A stretch of DNA of 64,000 nucleotides from Hypomyces perniciosus. Lineage: Eukaryota; Ascomycota; Sordariomycetes; Hypocreales; Hypocreaceae. Made by a program: the position numbers and the translations under genes. Shown here in pieces: positions 1-12,347 of this stretch. The notes beneath the pieces were generated by a model. It saw nothing but the letters and a program-made list of their open reading frames with translations. It did not search any database and was not told where the DNA came from. Position 1 is the stretch's first letter, and each line of letters begins with the position of its first letter. The stretch covers positions 5,952,001-6,016,000 of the forward strand of contig SPDT01000007.1 in NCBI GenBank assembly GCA_008477525.1, written 5' to 3'.

Positions 1-16
1 GATATGATGCCTGGGC

Positions 17-2114
17 TTGCTAATATGTGCCTTGGTAGTTGTCGACTTGGGTTCGGATCCTTCTCTTCCTCCGGAGCTCTATACGTTTCATACCTGCCTT
101 ACTAAACCTGGTATTTTCTCTGAAAGCTACACCACCCTACGAGACTCTCATGGAGAGAGGAGAGCGCTCAAAATCCATGACAGCCTCAACCATCATCATA
201 TTGATCTCTCTCGACCACTGTTTTTAGCTCATGCTTGCTGCTGGAAGATCGCTTCTACACAACAGCAGGATCTTTCGTGTCTTGATTTCTACAGACTGGC
301 GAAAAACCTGAACACAATTCTACCCAAGAACCGCCAGAAAAGAACCGAGCCATGTCACCTTGCCACACTTGCAATACCTGACCCTAGCGCCTCGACAAGC
401 CTCAGTCGCCTCATCTCTAGATGCGCTATGCTGCCCTATGAGTTACAGCAATGCATATTGCAAAATATACGCTCGAGTAGCCTTGGACTTTCCTTGCTGG
501 TAGCCCGTCAAACTGCTTCATTCTTTTCTCGGCTTGGTACTTCCAGATACAGATCCATTTATACAATGCAAAAATTAGTATCAGAAAACCATACGGGCAA
601 GACTTGGCTTCATGCAACTTTCAGTTCCATATGGGATCATACCTACTTGCGTGGCATCAAAATCTCCAGTCATCCCCCGGATCCTAGCTGCTTGGGGTTT
701 GAGATTGAAATCAAGGCCATTAAGTCTTTGAGGTTTATTATCAGATCGCACGGCATCACAGCAATTAGACTCGACAATATTGATGGCTCCAGTTCACCCT
801 AGATTGGGAATGCCAGCAGGGGTTTACATGGCTTAATCCGGGACATTGATGTCAATAAAACATTCTTATTACAAGATGTAAGTCTATAATTGTCCTAGCC
901 TGAAAACATCACAACGATCCAGTTAACTCATAGAGATGGCCAGGACCTCAAAATACTTCACATATGCCCTGTCAGTTTTATTGACAATCGCTTGGGGCAT
1001 GTACCAGTGAGAGCATTCTGGGACATGGATCCGCATCAACTTCATCAGGGGTACTCATACATCCCCCGGAAGTGCCCACGTCCTCGACAAATTTTGTACC
1101 ATGAATCATGGCATGTATGCCGGTACTTACCTTTCCAAGTTAATGGGGAGCATGCTACGGGCATTACTGTACGCAACAGTAACAAGGGGGCTCATGGTAT
1201 TGTCATACACGGAAAGCGATCATCCTATTCCGCAGTCGCCGCCGACGAAGGGGTTTCCAGATACTTCCATTTTCATGACGGAGAAACAATCGTGTTGCTA
1301 GGCCTAGTAACAGTTACTTATCCATACCTTCTAGTAAGCAGTACCGTCTCTTTCTATGCCACTTTGCGCTTTTATCATGCTAATAAACTTTGTTCCTGGA
1401 TGATAGATAAAGACAAATTTTGGACGATTGGTTTTTTTCGGTCCCCCAGCCAAGCTTTTACACCCCCAGGACAGATGGACTTCTTTAAATCCCCTGTTGG
1501 TTGGAAAGAAAGAGGGCACAGTAACGGGCTTAATCATCAGTCATCGTGACTCTGATATAGTCTTCGACGCCATTGGATCCTATATCAGTACCTCTGAGAA
1601 GCCGGATGTCCAGGAAACGGAGAGTCAGCATTCCTCACCCCCCATAAGCTTCAATGTGCCAACTTATCACACTCGGCCACTATTTGGTATCACGCACGTT
1701 GGTGCAAACCATACTGTAGCCAAGGTGGCCAATATAGATAGACTTGCAGTCCGGAAGATAGGGATCAAAGACGACTTGGGACAATATTGGACACGCTATT
1801 CGGGGCTGTGCATCTATTATACCAATGGGTTAATAGAGACTCTTGGACGGTGGGATGGTTTTAAGAGGACCAACGCTACCGTTGTCATATACGATGCCAA
1901 ATCGGACGGGCCTCTGGAAACTCTAACGTTTGCGTTTAGGAAAGCTTTCATCAACTCAAACGCGTACTGCCTTTCGGGTCTTTATGTCCGAACTGCGCAG
2001 TCTGATGATTTTGAGGTGCGCCGAGTTGAGGATAATAATCCAAAGACTCTGGATGACTCGACCTTCTACTGGCAGGCATCTGAGCAACGACCGGTGAGGG
2101 AAGAGACCTTATAG
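17..2114 (+). pseudogene. Broken F-box-like fungal gene
   Basis: The first frame (17-802) carries an F-box-like start, LPYELQQCIL near residue 138, and ends in SSP followed by TAG at 800-802. The same frame continues after the stop with plausible coding (IGNASRGLHGLIRDID) up to a GTAAGT donor near 879, so the TAG probably replaces a Trp codon. A second segment (about 940-1400) and a third (about 1400-2114) are in different frames. The third reads well from KTNFGRLVFFGPPAK through SHRDSD to the stop at 2112-2114, which implies a frameshift near 1400. Fungal proteins of this layout carry an N-terminal F-box and a large C-terminal region of unknown function. Splice phases do not reconcile across the first intron, another sign of decay. 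Sequencing error or unusual splicing are the alternatives. The F-box assignment is moderate; the broken state is better supported. Confidence 0.55.
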
Positions 2115-2602
2115 CAATGAGATTGCAGGCATGCGTTTGTATTAATTACTGACTTGTGAACGAAGTTCATAGCCTGGGTGTGCATTGGCATGTACGATTA
2201 CATAGGATATGTTGACCATCAAATGGTTGAAATCGGCATCCAAGGTCATGACAAATTGGAGTATATTATTCCACAGTAGGACATTGGGACAAATTCCGAA
2301 GCAGATTGGGGGGCGTTTGATTGGATATCGGGATGTTGAGGAGATAATGGACTCGGTGTGAGCGGTTGATGGCAAGGGTTACGAATTGTCTTTTTACGTT
2401 TTCATTTGCTTCACTTTGGCTTCCTTCGGTAACTTGGCGTGCAAGAAATTCAACAAGTGAAATCACTCGCTGTCGCGATATTGGTAGGGACATGAGAAGC
2501 GGAAGTAATAGGAGACAGGGGGATATCTTGGTGTTACCAGAACTCCTACCTGGATGACACCGTCTAACAAGAAATGAAGATAATGCATCGAAAGTTCATC
2601 CT
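2115..2602. other. Intergenic stretch
   Basis: No supported gene. This is the 3' flank shared by the broken F-box gene and the minus-strand GTPase. Only short overlapping frames without recognisable motifs are present. Confidence 0.5.
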
Positions 2603-3656
2603 TCAAATATATTTACCAAACGTACCTATCATATCCAACGTGCGAGATAGCATACCTTTTCTCTTTGGATTCTCGGCATCATATTGCTCCGCGGAGGATG
2701 GTGTGGAGCGAGCGCTTTTCATGCCTATAGACTTGTCTCGAGGGTGGCGTGCAACATTATGAGCAATCCTCCTGGGGTGTGACATCTGGCCATTCGCCAT
2801 CCCATACGCGTCAAGTTGGTTCCGCTCTGATATTAGTTGCTCTCTCTTCTCTGCCAACTCTTCTTCGAGTTCCCTCTGTCGCCGGTCTTCCCGCCTCTGT
2901 CGCTCTCTAACGATGATACTGCCAGCTTTCGTGTCCTCTACATTCGTTATGTTTTGGAGCTCCCGCTGAAGTTCAGTAGGCTCGGTAGGTCGACGAGATA
3001 AGAGGTGATCAATGATTGTCAAGCCAGACTCCTTGCTACCATGAAACGGTATATACGAAGCCCCCATGTCATTCATGTCGCCCCAGTATGAAGGAGATTC
3101 GAGGAGCTGTTTGACCCTTTCCTCACACTCGGCATGCGCATCTTCCGTTTGTACGTTACCCCACATCGTCGTCGAAAGAACAACGTGAGGGTAGAAGTGT
3201 TGGCCACACAAGGCCTTCAGGATTTCAAGGTTCATGCGAGCCGACCCAGTAAGCCTCTTGTCGGTAATTCGATGGAGATAGATGATTCCGTAGATGGGTG
3301 GCAAGTGTGCACCGCCCATGTAGCTCGCAATGGTTGTTAGAATGTCCATGTCGTTGCGAGTGGTGTCATCAAAGCCGGGGCTGTCGATGAGAGTGATACG
3401 CGTCCCGTTGTGCTCGAAATCGTACTGAGAGCAATTGACAGTGCCTAAGAGAAGTGAGTGAGAATATCGGACATCTGGAGAACAACAACACCATACATGA
3501 TGCTAGCCCATGGCCGATCTGGACATTGTGTCCAGAGGTAGTGGCAATAAACGTGGACTTGCCGGCTCCAGTGGTGCCAAGCAGTAGAATTGACACATGT
3601 TGTCGTGCCGGTGGAATGGGATCGAGAATTCTATTATTTCGTTGAGATGCTTGCAT
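2603..3656 (-). CDS. AIG1-type GTPase (paralogue A)
   Basis: Two exons: 3656-3497 and 3444-2603. The 52 nt intron (3496-3445; GTATGG..TTAG) is phase 1 and joins GHGLAS to CTVNCSQ, giving 333 aa. The N-terminus has a Walker A/G1 motif GTTGAGKST (about residues 27-35). The G3 motif is DSPGFDD, and TTMW is the motif that these fungal G-domain proteins carry after a hydrophobic strand. The C-terminal third is rich in Glu, Arg and Gln and probably forms a coiled coil (QRREDRRQRELEEELAEKRE). This is the AIG1/GIMAP-like GTPase group common in fungal accessory genomes; no substrate is known. The gene faces a paralogue on the plus strand across about 640 bp, so the two probably share an upstream region. 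No lesion is visible in this copy. Confidence 0.85.
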
Positions 3657-4296
3657 TTGACAGAAGGGAAAACTTCACGACGTACTGCATGTTCGGGTCT
3701 TTCTCAACCGCCTGAAGTGGGTACTGTTTCCCGTGATCCAGCATGGAAGACGCTCAAAACGGAGATAAATCAGCACTTCTTCATAGGAGATACGATACGT
3801 CTGTTTGTCTTGACGTAGGCGAAGGAGTAGGTAGATATTCAGGCCCATGAAACAGACTATGTAGGATGCCCATTTATTTACCCCTCAAAGCGGTGCATAA
3901 AAGGCTGACGAATAGAACTGCGCTGTGCCCAACATGTCATGTTCGGGTGGCTATGGTGCATGAAACCACAGCGCATGCATGCTCATTATTGTATTAGTAC
4001 TAATGATGATTCGTCCAGATCGACTGTTGGCCTCTCGCAGAACGCTGTTGGCGTCCTGCACCTTTAGTTGGCGGTTGTTGTGACGTGGCTCACTTTAAAC
4101 CATCAGTATATGCGCCCCCCGCGCAGAGAAGATCAGTCGAGAGATGCCCAATTTTTTCGTTTTCTAGAGTCATTTCCATCGTCCGTCAGAGAATCACAAA
4201 CATCGCATACGCTGTCGCCTGTGTTTGCCATCTCATCTACTGTGTCCGCAGTTCATTCATCTTCCCCCAGTCAAAGTCCGCCTCGCGAATGCAATC
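3657..4296. promoter_or_regulatory. Shared upstream region of the two GTPase genes
   Basis: About 640 bp separate the start codons of two divergently transcribed, related GTPase genes. It is expected to hold both promoters. No specific binding motif can be defended from the sequence alone. Confidence 0.45.
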
Positions 4297-5336
4297 ATGG
4301 CAAAAATCAGCTCCCAAAATGAGATTCTCATCGCGTCATAGGCGTAACTGGTGCCGGAAAAACGACATTCATCTCCAAAGCCACTGGCAGAAGCGACCTG
4401 AAGATTGGTCATGGAATCGATTCTTGTGAGTCTTGTTTGATCGGTACCACACGAAGATTGTGCTTACTTGTCGTCTTCCACACAAGGCACGCAACAGGTC
4501 GAGCCTGTCACTCTCACTCTGGACGGCAAGAAAGTCACATTGATCGACACGCCTGGCTTTGATGACACCTACCTCTCCGATGCCGATATTCTCAACCTTG
4601 TGGCCGACTTCATGGCCCGGACTTATTCGCACGGCATCTATCTCACCGGCCTTATTCTTCTCCAGCCGATCAACGTGAACCGCCTACAAGGCAATGAAAT
4701 GAAGCGAACCCGGCTGTTCAAGAAAATCCTCGGCGAGGACGCTTACGGTCGAGTGGTCGTTGCCACCACCATGTGGGACCAACTTCCTGATAGCACTGTT
4801 GGACAAGGTCGTTCAGATGAGCGGACAGGTCGAAATGATGTCTGGGGCGACATGGTGTCGAGAGGAGCAAAGGTCGTGCGGCATGAAGACAACCAACGGT
4901 CGACCTTTGACATAATAAGGCGAATCATGAAGTTCTCAAAACCTGTCGCTCTGCAGATACAGACCGAGCTTGAGAAGAACGGAGGGAGAGTGAGTCTCAC
5001 GTCTGCCGGAAAGCAGTTGGATGCGGACCTCGGCGAGCAGATCAATAAGTTGAAGCAAGAGATTGAGGAGCTGAGGCGTGAGAGGGATGCCACGCGCGAG
5101 GAGTTCAACCAGCTTCAGCAGCAACTCCAAGAGCGTGAAGACGAGAAGGCCAATCTGGGAGAGTCATGGGTAAGTTCCAACAATCCCGTCCTGCGGCGCG
5201 CAGATGTCTGGCAGACAGCTGAGACAAATTGGCCGAATCGAAGGTACAAGTGGCCAATATGATTGTCACCACTGCCAAGACTGTTGCGCAGGTCGCAGCT
5301 ATTCTTCGAGGAACAGGTGCATGTGCTGTTATGTGA
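4297..5336 (+). pseudogene. AIG1-type GTPase (paralogue B), frameshifted
   Basis: The likely start is ATG at 4297, reading MAKISSQNEILIAS and then TAG. One base further in phase, the sequence reads VIGVTGAGKTTFISKATG, the expected continuation with a Walker A motif. One missing base near 4334 therefore separates start and P-loop. Downstream, an intron (donor GTGAGT near 4430, acceptor ACACAAG near 4489) joins GHGIDS to CTQQVEPV, as in paralogue A. The G3 motif is DTPGFDD, followed by ATTMW and a coiled-coil tail (EQINKLKQEIEELRRERDAT). A donor GTAAGT follows ESW near 5170. The best-looking C-terminal segment (LAESKVQVANMI..AVM, ending at 5336) does not join in phase with the visible splice sites; the uninterrupted frame ends at 5262. 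An upstream exon supplying another start would be the alternative to a true frameshift. Family assignment is firm; intactness is doubtful. Confidence 0.7.
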
Positions 5337-5978
5337 TGGAGGCTAACCTTGACCAGATCAAACGCTGCACAATTCTATAGTCATTTATTGACTAAATGGA
5401 GTAACAATTGAGCAGTGGTCGCCATATAGAAAGGATCACGGAACGGAGTAGAAGACGTACACTGATTATCGAGATGCAAGAGACGCATTTCTCGCGACCT
5501 GTAACAGACGCAGGGTCCTGCTGGGTGGAAGATGCACAAAGCCAGATACCAAAAGACACATTTCTCTGAATATTCTTCTAATATTTTTTCTTTCTGCTGA
5601 TTCCCGTGACATGGTCTCCAACAGTATTACTGGATGTTCGGTCAGGCTGTTGTATTTTACATGATCGTTGCCTGGGCAACCTTGCGTGATAAGCCCAATC
5701 GAGCTTCAAGTTTGACCTCTTCTGAGACTTGAGTGACTGAGATTAGCTGATCACGTCTCTTATTCGTCTTCTGCATACGGAGTGCATAGTCGTACGTAGT
5801 ATATGCATACAGCCAAAAATAGCAGATCGGCGCCCAGACAACGCAAAACCATGGAGAGGCTTTGCCCAGCTCCAGGACTTTGTCCCTCTCCTAGCCTTCT
5901 CCTTGCAACACCGAGAGTAAGGCGGTCGAGGCTTGTCACTTTTGTCTTTCCAAGCTTTCGTAGAGTCCATAGAACGCT
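5337..5978. other. Intergenic region upstream of the hydrolase gene
   Basis: No gene is supported. It probably contains the 3' end of the GTPase transcript and the promoter of the hydrolase. It is rich in short T and A runs around 5580-5600. Confidence 0.45.
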
Positions 5979-7215
5979 ATGAAAGCCGCCCAATTCGTTC
6001 TTTCGACGGCGGCGCTGCTTCTCAATGGCAGCGCTGTGCTAGGCGAGCATTCGGATATTCATGACGCGGCCCGCGATAGCATCAATCACATCGACTCTGA
6101 GACACCGTACATTCGCTCATATTTCTACATCAGAGGCCACTATGTCGACATTGGATCAGGCGACTACGCTTTTCAAGGACAGATGTATGTCGAGAGACTC
6201 ATTCCAGTCGAAGGAATCGCCCACGACACGCCTATTATCCTCATCCATGGACAAGGACAAACAGGCACTGTAAGTCCTCCTTCAACTCTCACCTCCTCAC
6301 GTCACCCATTAATTCTTCCTCCAGAACTTTCTCAACAAACCAGACGGCGGCCGTGGCTGGGCCTCACTCTTCACCCAACAGGGCTACGAAGTTTACATCA
6401 TCGACCAAACCTCCCGCGGCCGTTCCCCCTGGACTCCCAACACCACACACAGCTCCTCCATCATACCTCAATTCTCAGTGAATACCACCCAGAGTTACTT
6501 CACAGCGACAAAGGACTACATGATCTGGCCCCAAGCTATCAACCACACTCAATGGCCAGGCACAGGGAGAATGGGCGATCCTATTTTCGATGCGTTTTAT
6601 GCTGCCCAGGTGCAATTCATCGCCAACGAGACGTATCAGCAAGAAATAGTTCAACAAGCCGGTGCTGCTTTGCTCGATAAAATCGGCAAACCAGCTATCC
6701 TTGTAGGACACAGCCAAGGCGGACCAATGCCTATGCTTATCGCTGATGCTCGGCCTAAACTCGCCAAGGCCCTCGTCCTGCTTGAACCCAAAGGTCCGCC
6801 ATTCCAAGAAGTTGTCTTTTCCAAGAAATTACCTACACGAGCATGGGGCGTATGCGACATACCCATCACATACTCGCCCCCAGTGAGAGATCCGGAGGTT
6901 GATCTTGTAAAGGAACCTCATTCATCGTCTGGCCCGGATTTGCTAGATTGCTTATTACAAGCGGAGAATCCGAAGCCAAGACAGCTGGTGAATTTGGCGG
7001 ATAAGCCGATTCTCCTGGTTACTGGCGAGGCGTCATATCATGCGCAGTATGACCATTGCACGGTGCAGTATTTGCGCCAGGCAGGGTGTTCAAAGTTGGA
7101 GCATGTTGAGCTAGGAAAAGTCGGTATTCATGGTAATGGACACATGCTTTTCATGGAGAAGAACAGCGATGACATTCAAGAGCTGTTGAGGAAATGGATC
7201 TCCGTATTGAAATAG
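5979..7215 (+). CDS. Secreted alpha/beta hydrolase
   Basis: Two exons, 5979-6269 and 6325-7215. The 55 nt intron (GTAAGT..CCAG) is phase 0 and yields 393 aa. The N-terminus (MKAAQFVLSTAALLLNGSAVLG) is a typical cleavable signal peptide. The oxyanion-side strand PIILIHGQGQTG (about residues 85-96) and the nucleophile elbow GHSQGG (Ser about 227) identify an alpha/beta hydrolase. A late His in GIHGNGHMLFMEKN is the probable catalytic base. Several N-x-T/S sequons fit a secreted glycoprotein. The substrate cannot be predicted; esterase or lipase-like activity is typical of the family. The gene converges on a methyltransferase whose stop codon lies 21 bp away. Confidence 0.88.
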
Positions 7216-7236
7216 AGACACAAGAGGCTATCAGCA

Positions 7237-8524
7237 TCATGCCAACTCCGCCTCAACGATACTCTCAACACTATGCTCCGGCCTCCAAATCTTCACAACC
7301 TTCAACCCAACACCCTCAAGCAACGTCTTCCACTCCTTCTCCTCCCTCTCCTTCGCCGCTAAGATCGACATCATAGTAATATCCGACGTCGTCACCTTCG
7401 CCAGCGGCTTCACACTATTCACCACACTCTCATGAATCAACAACCTCGAATACCCCTTCTCCATCCCACTCGCCATATTCTTCAGAATCTCACTCGCCTT
7501 ATCGTCCGTCCAATCATGCAGCACATTGTGCATGAGATACGCCTTCGCCCCCTGAACAGGCTGCGGCGTGAAGAAATCATACGCCTGCGCTGCAATCGCC
7601 TTAGCTGCAATCGCCTTATCTAACTTCACATCCGACAACACATCTGGTACATCCTGGAGTATCAAACTCCCCTCTGGAATGTCCGGATGCTCGAGCCTGA
7701 ATTTCTCGAGGTCGTATCCTTTGCTCCCTCCCACGTCCACAACCAGCGCCCTTCCAGGCTTCGCATTCGCAACAATACTCTCTGTCGGATACACCTTCAC
7801 CCATGACGTAAGATTAAACCGTGAATGGCACTCCATCGCATCATGGAAATCCCTAAACAGCCCCTCATCCCGCGCCACAAACTCAAAGAAGTCATCCTTC
7901 GTCTTCGTCCAATGCTGCATGTTGCAGTCCTTCACGTCTGTCGGATTGCGGTACCCCGTGTCGCGCAGGTGCAGCGGGATGTTCGCAAACGCAGGCCCGT
8001 TGAGCTCACTGAAGAATTTTCCATACACAGACGCCAGAGGTGGGTCTGACGATGCGAGGGCAAGGGAGTATGGCGTGGATGCGTATGTGTCTTCTGCGAC
8101 TTCGACGACGAGATTCTGGCCGGCGAGATGTCGAATCATGCGTCCTACTCGCGTGAGTATATATAAGATGAGAGCCCATATGGACAAAAGTCCATCATAA
8201 TAAAATCATCAGCACGAGTAGGAGGCTTCACATACGAACAAGTTGCTCCTCCATCCCTGTCAACGTCGCCAACTCTACACTCGTCTTCTGCCCACCTCCA
8301 GCCTCTGCCCACTTCGTAAACACACCTCCGTCGATAAACGTCTTCACACAAGCATTTGTGGCGCTGTGCACCCAATTATGCTCCCAGACGATATCCCACG
8401 GGGACTGAACCCTCCGTAGCGCAGAATACAATGCATCCCGCACACGAATCCGTTCCACCTCACTAGCAAAGGAAGATGCCGAAAGGCCCTCCAACGAGCG
8501 AACAACTTCATCTGCCGAGGCCAT
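7237..8524 (-). CDS. SAM-dependent O-methyltransferase
   Basis: Exons 8524-8236 and 8144-7237 join in phase 1 (intron GTATGT..GAGTAG, 91 nt) to give 398 aa. The N-terminal part is helical, as in the dimerisation domain of plant-type O-methyltransferases. The SAM-binding motif VVDVGGSKG is at about residues 231-239. The active-site segment MHNVLHDWTDD carries the conserved catalytic His at about 306. LILQDVPDV is a further family motif. Such enzymes methylate hydroxyls of polyketides, alkaloids or phenolics in fungal secondary metabolism. The hydrolase next door could be a partner, but no synthase is in the window. A short internal duplication (AIAAKAIAAQA) follows the SAM fold and may be lineage-specific. 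Confidence 0.9.
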
Positions 8525-9162
8525 GGTTTAGTGTGTTTATGGCACAGTAGTAACAAAATGGAAAAGCCGATCAGTATTGGAACAGGTTCATAGCAGTGCT
8601 GAGTTGTCACGGGGGGGAGAAGCATGAGTTTTGTGGGACTCAGTCGCAACCAACAACCCAACAATGAATCATGAGGTAATACTAGTTACTATGTGTATCG
8701 TTACTCCGATCATCGAAGTAGCACTGCTATCATATGTATGTTTCACGCCTGCCAGCCTGTCAGCCGCCAATCCAATCCCATTGTTCTGTCCAATTCGTTT
8801 TGGGCCTAGACTTGCTAAATAGTCAAGTTGCCGCCCGTTATAGCTCGTGTTCAGCCAGGATAAATAATCGCACAAATTTCGTCGGGGGTTCGGTGTCTCG
8901 GGTCCTCAGTAAAGAGAAAATATTTACTACTACTGCTACCCCCGACAAAGATGCCGACAACCTTTGAAGAAGAAAAAATAGAATGGGTATTACTGCCTAA
9001 AAACTCCATACTCCGTAATGGCTGATCATGTATCGTGTTCCTTCAGCACGTCGGTCGACACTCAAAATAGGGGTCTAGCTCAAAGCGCACTCAGCACTAG
9101 CATGGGGAAAAGACCCTAGACTCCACCAAACCCACCAGGCAGCCGGGTAGATGTTGAGGACC
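8525..9162. other. Intergenic region
   Basis: This is the upstream region of the methyltransferase and the 3' flank of the rhodopsin-domain gene. No gene or structured element is supported. Confidence 0.45.
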
Positions 9163-10388
9163 CTATCTTTCCCACTTCTCATACTCTGTAGGCTGGTGAG
9201 AAGCATCATACTTGTTGTTGTTTGAAGCGCAAGGGGCTACCGAAACCAGCGGTATGTCGTCAACGCTAGCGTGCATCTCCGTCGTCGATCCGTTTTCCGG
9301 GTCCATGAGCTTATGACCCCTGAAGTTGGACCAGTCACCGTCACCGCGCGCTCCCAGTCGGGCCTGACCTTTGTCTACAGACTCATGCGGTGCACTTGGG
9401 TTGCTCCTGTGAGTGGTGATTTTACCTTTGGCAAGCCGAAAAAGAGGTCCCAATGTAGGGAGAGAAGCGCAAATGATGAGGATTGCGCCCTCGGAAAGGC
9501 CCAGGATATCGAGGTAGGCAACCGGGTCTATAGCAGAGTCATAATTAGATATATCCAGATCCAACACAGTAGTTGGGACACAACTTACATGTGGCGTCGG
9601 TGGCCAACATGTCGAAAATGCTTTTGAAGATGACGAGCTTATATATCGACACTATAAATGCCAGTGCACTGAGACCGAGAGCTATACAGACAGCAACCCG
9701 GTTTTTCAAGGGCATATTGAGCCTCATGATGAAGGGTATAGGATAGAGTGCGAAGAAAAGATCGAGAAAAGCCGAGTAAACGGATGTCGCATAGGCCAAG
9801 CGCAGCATGGTGCCCACGGGAGCGCATGACCCGCCTTCGATACTCCTGTCCCATTGATAGGCAATTGGCTGGCACATGGCAAACCACCAGATGGAGGTGG
9901 CGAGGAAGCAGGCCTGGGAAGAGAGGCCAAGGGTCCAGAAAAGAATGCTTGTTTTGGTTCCATAGTCAAGGATTCGTTTCAGGATGGCGATGATGGCGAA
10001 TTTAGGGAGAGAGAATGTCCATATCAGGAGGCTATTGATGATGGCGTTCCATTTAATAGATTGCTGGATTTGGTATGGACTGAGCGTAGCTTGGTGCTTC
10101 CCCAGGCCGTAGTCGGAGCCTATAGATATGAATATGCATGTTATCAAGAAGAGGATAACGCAAACTGCGGTGATGTAGTCGTCGAGTCCAAGACGTCCCA
10201 GTTTGCCTCGCGAAAAGTATGCGCGACAAAAGAGGCGAAGTATGACGATCACTGCGGCCCTCGTATGTCAGCATATACTCGTAAAGACACCAAGTTTTGA
10301 AGGGTGCTGACGAACAGCAAGTCGGGGCGAACAGGGCCCAGCAGAAGGCATCGGACCTGCCATAGGTTTGATCCTCCCAGTTTGCCAT
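9163..10388 (-). CDS. Fungal rhodopsin-domain integral membrane protein
   Basis: Three exons can be joined: 10388-10316, 10251-9589 and 9527-9163, with both introns in phase 1, giving 366 aa. The first intron has a weak donor (GTTCGT) and a CAG acceptor. The second is GTAAGT..TATAG and joins LATDAT to YPVAYLDILG. The protein shows about seven hydrophobic segments, for example AVCVILFLITCIFISIG, LIWTFSLPKFAIIAILK and VAVCIALGLSALAFIVSIY, a GLDDY motif after helix 1 and a conserved W-F-A-M-C-Q-P region. The C-terminal tail is hydrophilic. This matches the large fungal family annotated as rhodopsin-domain or SAT4-type membrane proteins, which lacks a proven common function and, as far as I know, binds no retinal. 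A second, broken member lies at 50356-51580. Confidence 0.82.
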
Positions 10389-12347
10389 TTGCGAGCGGTT
10401 ATGCGAAGCCAGTTCCGGTTACAGTGAGTGCATCCATTGATCGTCTCCAACACCGGGCATGATCCGACAGACAAATGAGGGACAGAGAAAGGAACATTGC
10501 ACTACTAATAATATTCCTGCAACGGCTGGCAAAGCAAAGGCAGTTCTCCACAGAGTCCACACACGGTTGGTAGTGGATGCCGGAGGACAATAGCATTGAC
10601 AGAACGGGAAACGCACGACGTCGTATCCGCCAAGCGCGTTCATCAACGGCCGCAAATGGGGTTGACTAGTGCCATTGTGACAGGGCAGTTTGTTTTTCTG
10701 TCATTCCTATTCTCCTCAGTTTTTAGAGGGATCAGACGGCACAAGTGGAGCGAGAGACCGGGCGAGTGAGATATATGGTGTTGGTGTTCGTGAGGTTGAT
10801 GCCCAGGGGTAGGGCCGCCTCCCACAAACTGCGGCTGATCAACGCACACATATTGATAATACCTGCTTGCAGCCCAACCAGACAGCCGGGAAAGACAGAA
10901 GAACAGAGCTATTACTTGTCGTCTCAGTGCTCCCGTACTACCGGCATATGCCAAGGTGACGGTGTCTGTTCGCACGAAGTCCTATTGATTTGGTGCGCGC
11001 TCGGACTATCCGCGATTGGACCGGCTCTCAATAATCACTGAACCGGTTCACCTCTCTCGCGGGCCTTTGTTTTTGCACAATTCACTCTGCTGAGCAGAAT
11101 GGGGATAGCTGCGAACTGCCGAGACTCAATGCAGTAAGAAAGAAGCGATGTGCCCCTGTCTGACGGCTCGAGATGCCGGAGAGGGGGACCGAAAATATTA
11201 CGAGTACGAATAATATTGGAGAGTACTATAGTAATAGCCAGCCTAAACCCCGGAGTAATATCATGTAACTCTGTCACTCGACCTGCACAAAAGATAATCC
11301 GTGCGACAAACGCTCTCGTAGTGTCTCGAGACTCCACTGTGTCTGTCTTGTTGAAGTTGGTAAGATTCGTATCTGATTACGGAGTACTTTTCTGCTAGTA
11401 TTACACGGCATGAGCAGTGTCATACCACCGATTTACCGAAGAAGACTATTTGCGCGAATTGCCCGGTTTGTGCTGTGACAATGACCTTCACCGAATTATA
11501 GGTCTTCAGCTTAGGTATTAATACTGTATACATGGATAGCGGTCTATCTATCTATCCGGGTATCATCATGCTGGATGGTGGCTGTCTCTTCGCCAACCAT
11601 CTTATTGAACTCAACCAACCACTGGACCCAACATATTAATACGACTAACAAACAAACAAACCTTATACCCACCACCGCTCCTTAAAACAAAACACCGTCT
11701 TAGCCAACTCTTCTTAACCAACAAGCCCTTCCTCTTAATGGCTGTCGTTGGGGCGGGAAGAAAAGAAAACTTTTCACCTTCACTCAGACTCAGCTGCGTC
11801 TGAAATCCCTGGCATCTTACCTCATTCCTCCTCCTGCTCTACCAATGACAATTCACGCTGTGCGACACGCATTTCATCAGAAGAAAACGGTATCACAGCA
11901 TATGCGCCATGGCGAAGCCACATCACCAGCTATTACTTCGTACATACGAAGTACATGCAAATTCTGCCAGATTGCTCTCAATGATACTCCGTACGGAGTA
12001 CATCTCTTGGATGTCTTGATGTCGCTTACGAGTCGACCTATGAAATAGCGGAATTGTCGACATAAAACATCACGTCAACTCCATTCGATGTCGAGACGGC
12101 CGGCAGTAGCCCGCTGCGTGTGACGGACACATACATATATGCATCGACGATCACATACCAAGCACAGTCCTTTTGTTGGCTCTCATGCCCTGTCTGACGT
12201 AGGCCTCCTCTTGGCCTCCCCTATCCATCCAACATAGGTATGCGTAAATTCAATGTCCACCAAAACACCATCTATGCCCAAATCAATGCCCAAGATCTCA
12301 CAGCCGTACTCCGTACAGTCCACGAGACAAACACACAGTCATATCAT
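10389..12347. other. Long intergenic region with palindromic motifs
   Basis: Nearly 2 kb without a supported gene. It carries CGGAGTA-type motifs, including a complete palindrome ATACTCCGTACGGAGTA ending at 12000. A hydrophobic minus-strand frame at 10419-10655 has no homology I can name and no start context that persuades me. Confidence 0.5.

Noticed and set aside
5979..10388. Secondary-metabolite gene cluster
   Set aside because: Only tailoring-type enzymes and a membrane protein are present; no synthase, transporter or regulator adjoins them.
10419..10655. Hydrophobic minus-strand frame upstream of the rhodopsin-domain gene
   Set aside because: No homology and no phase-consistent splice to the gene below it.
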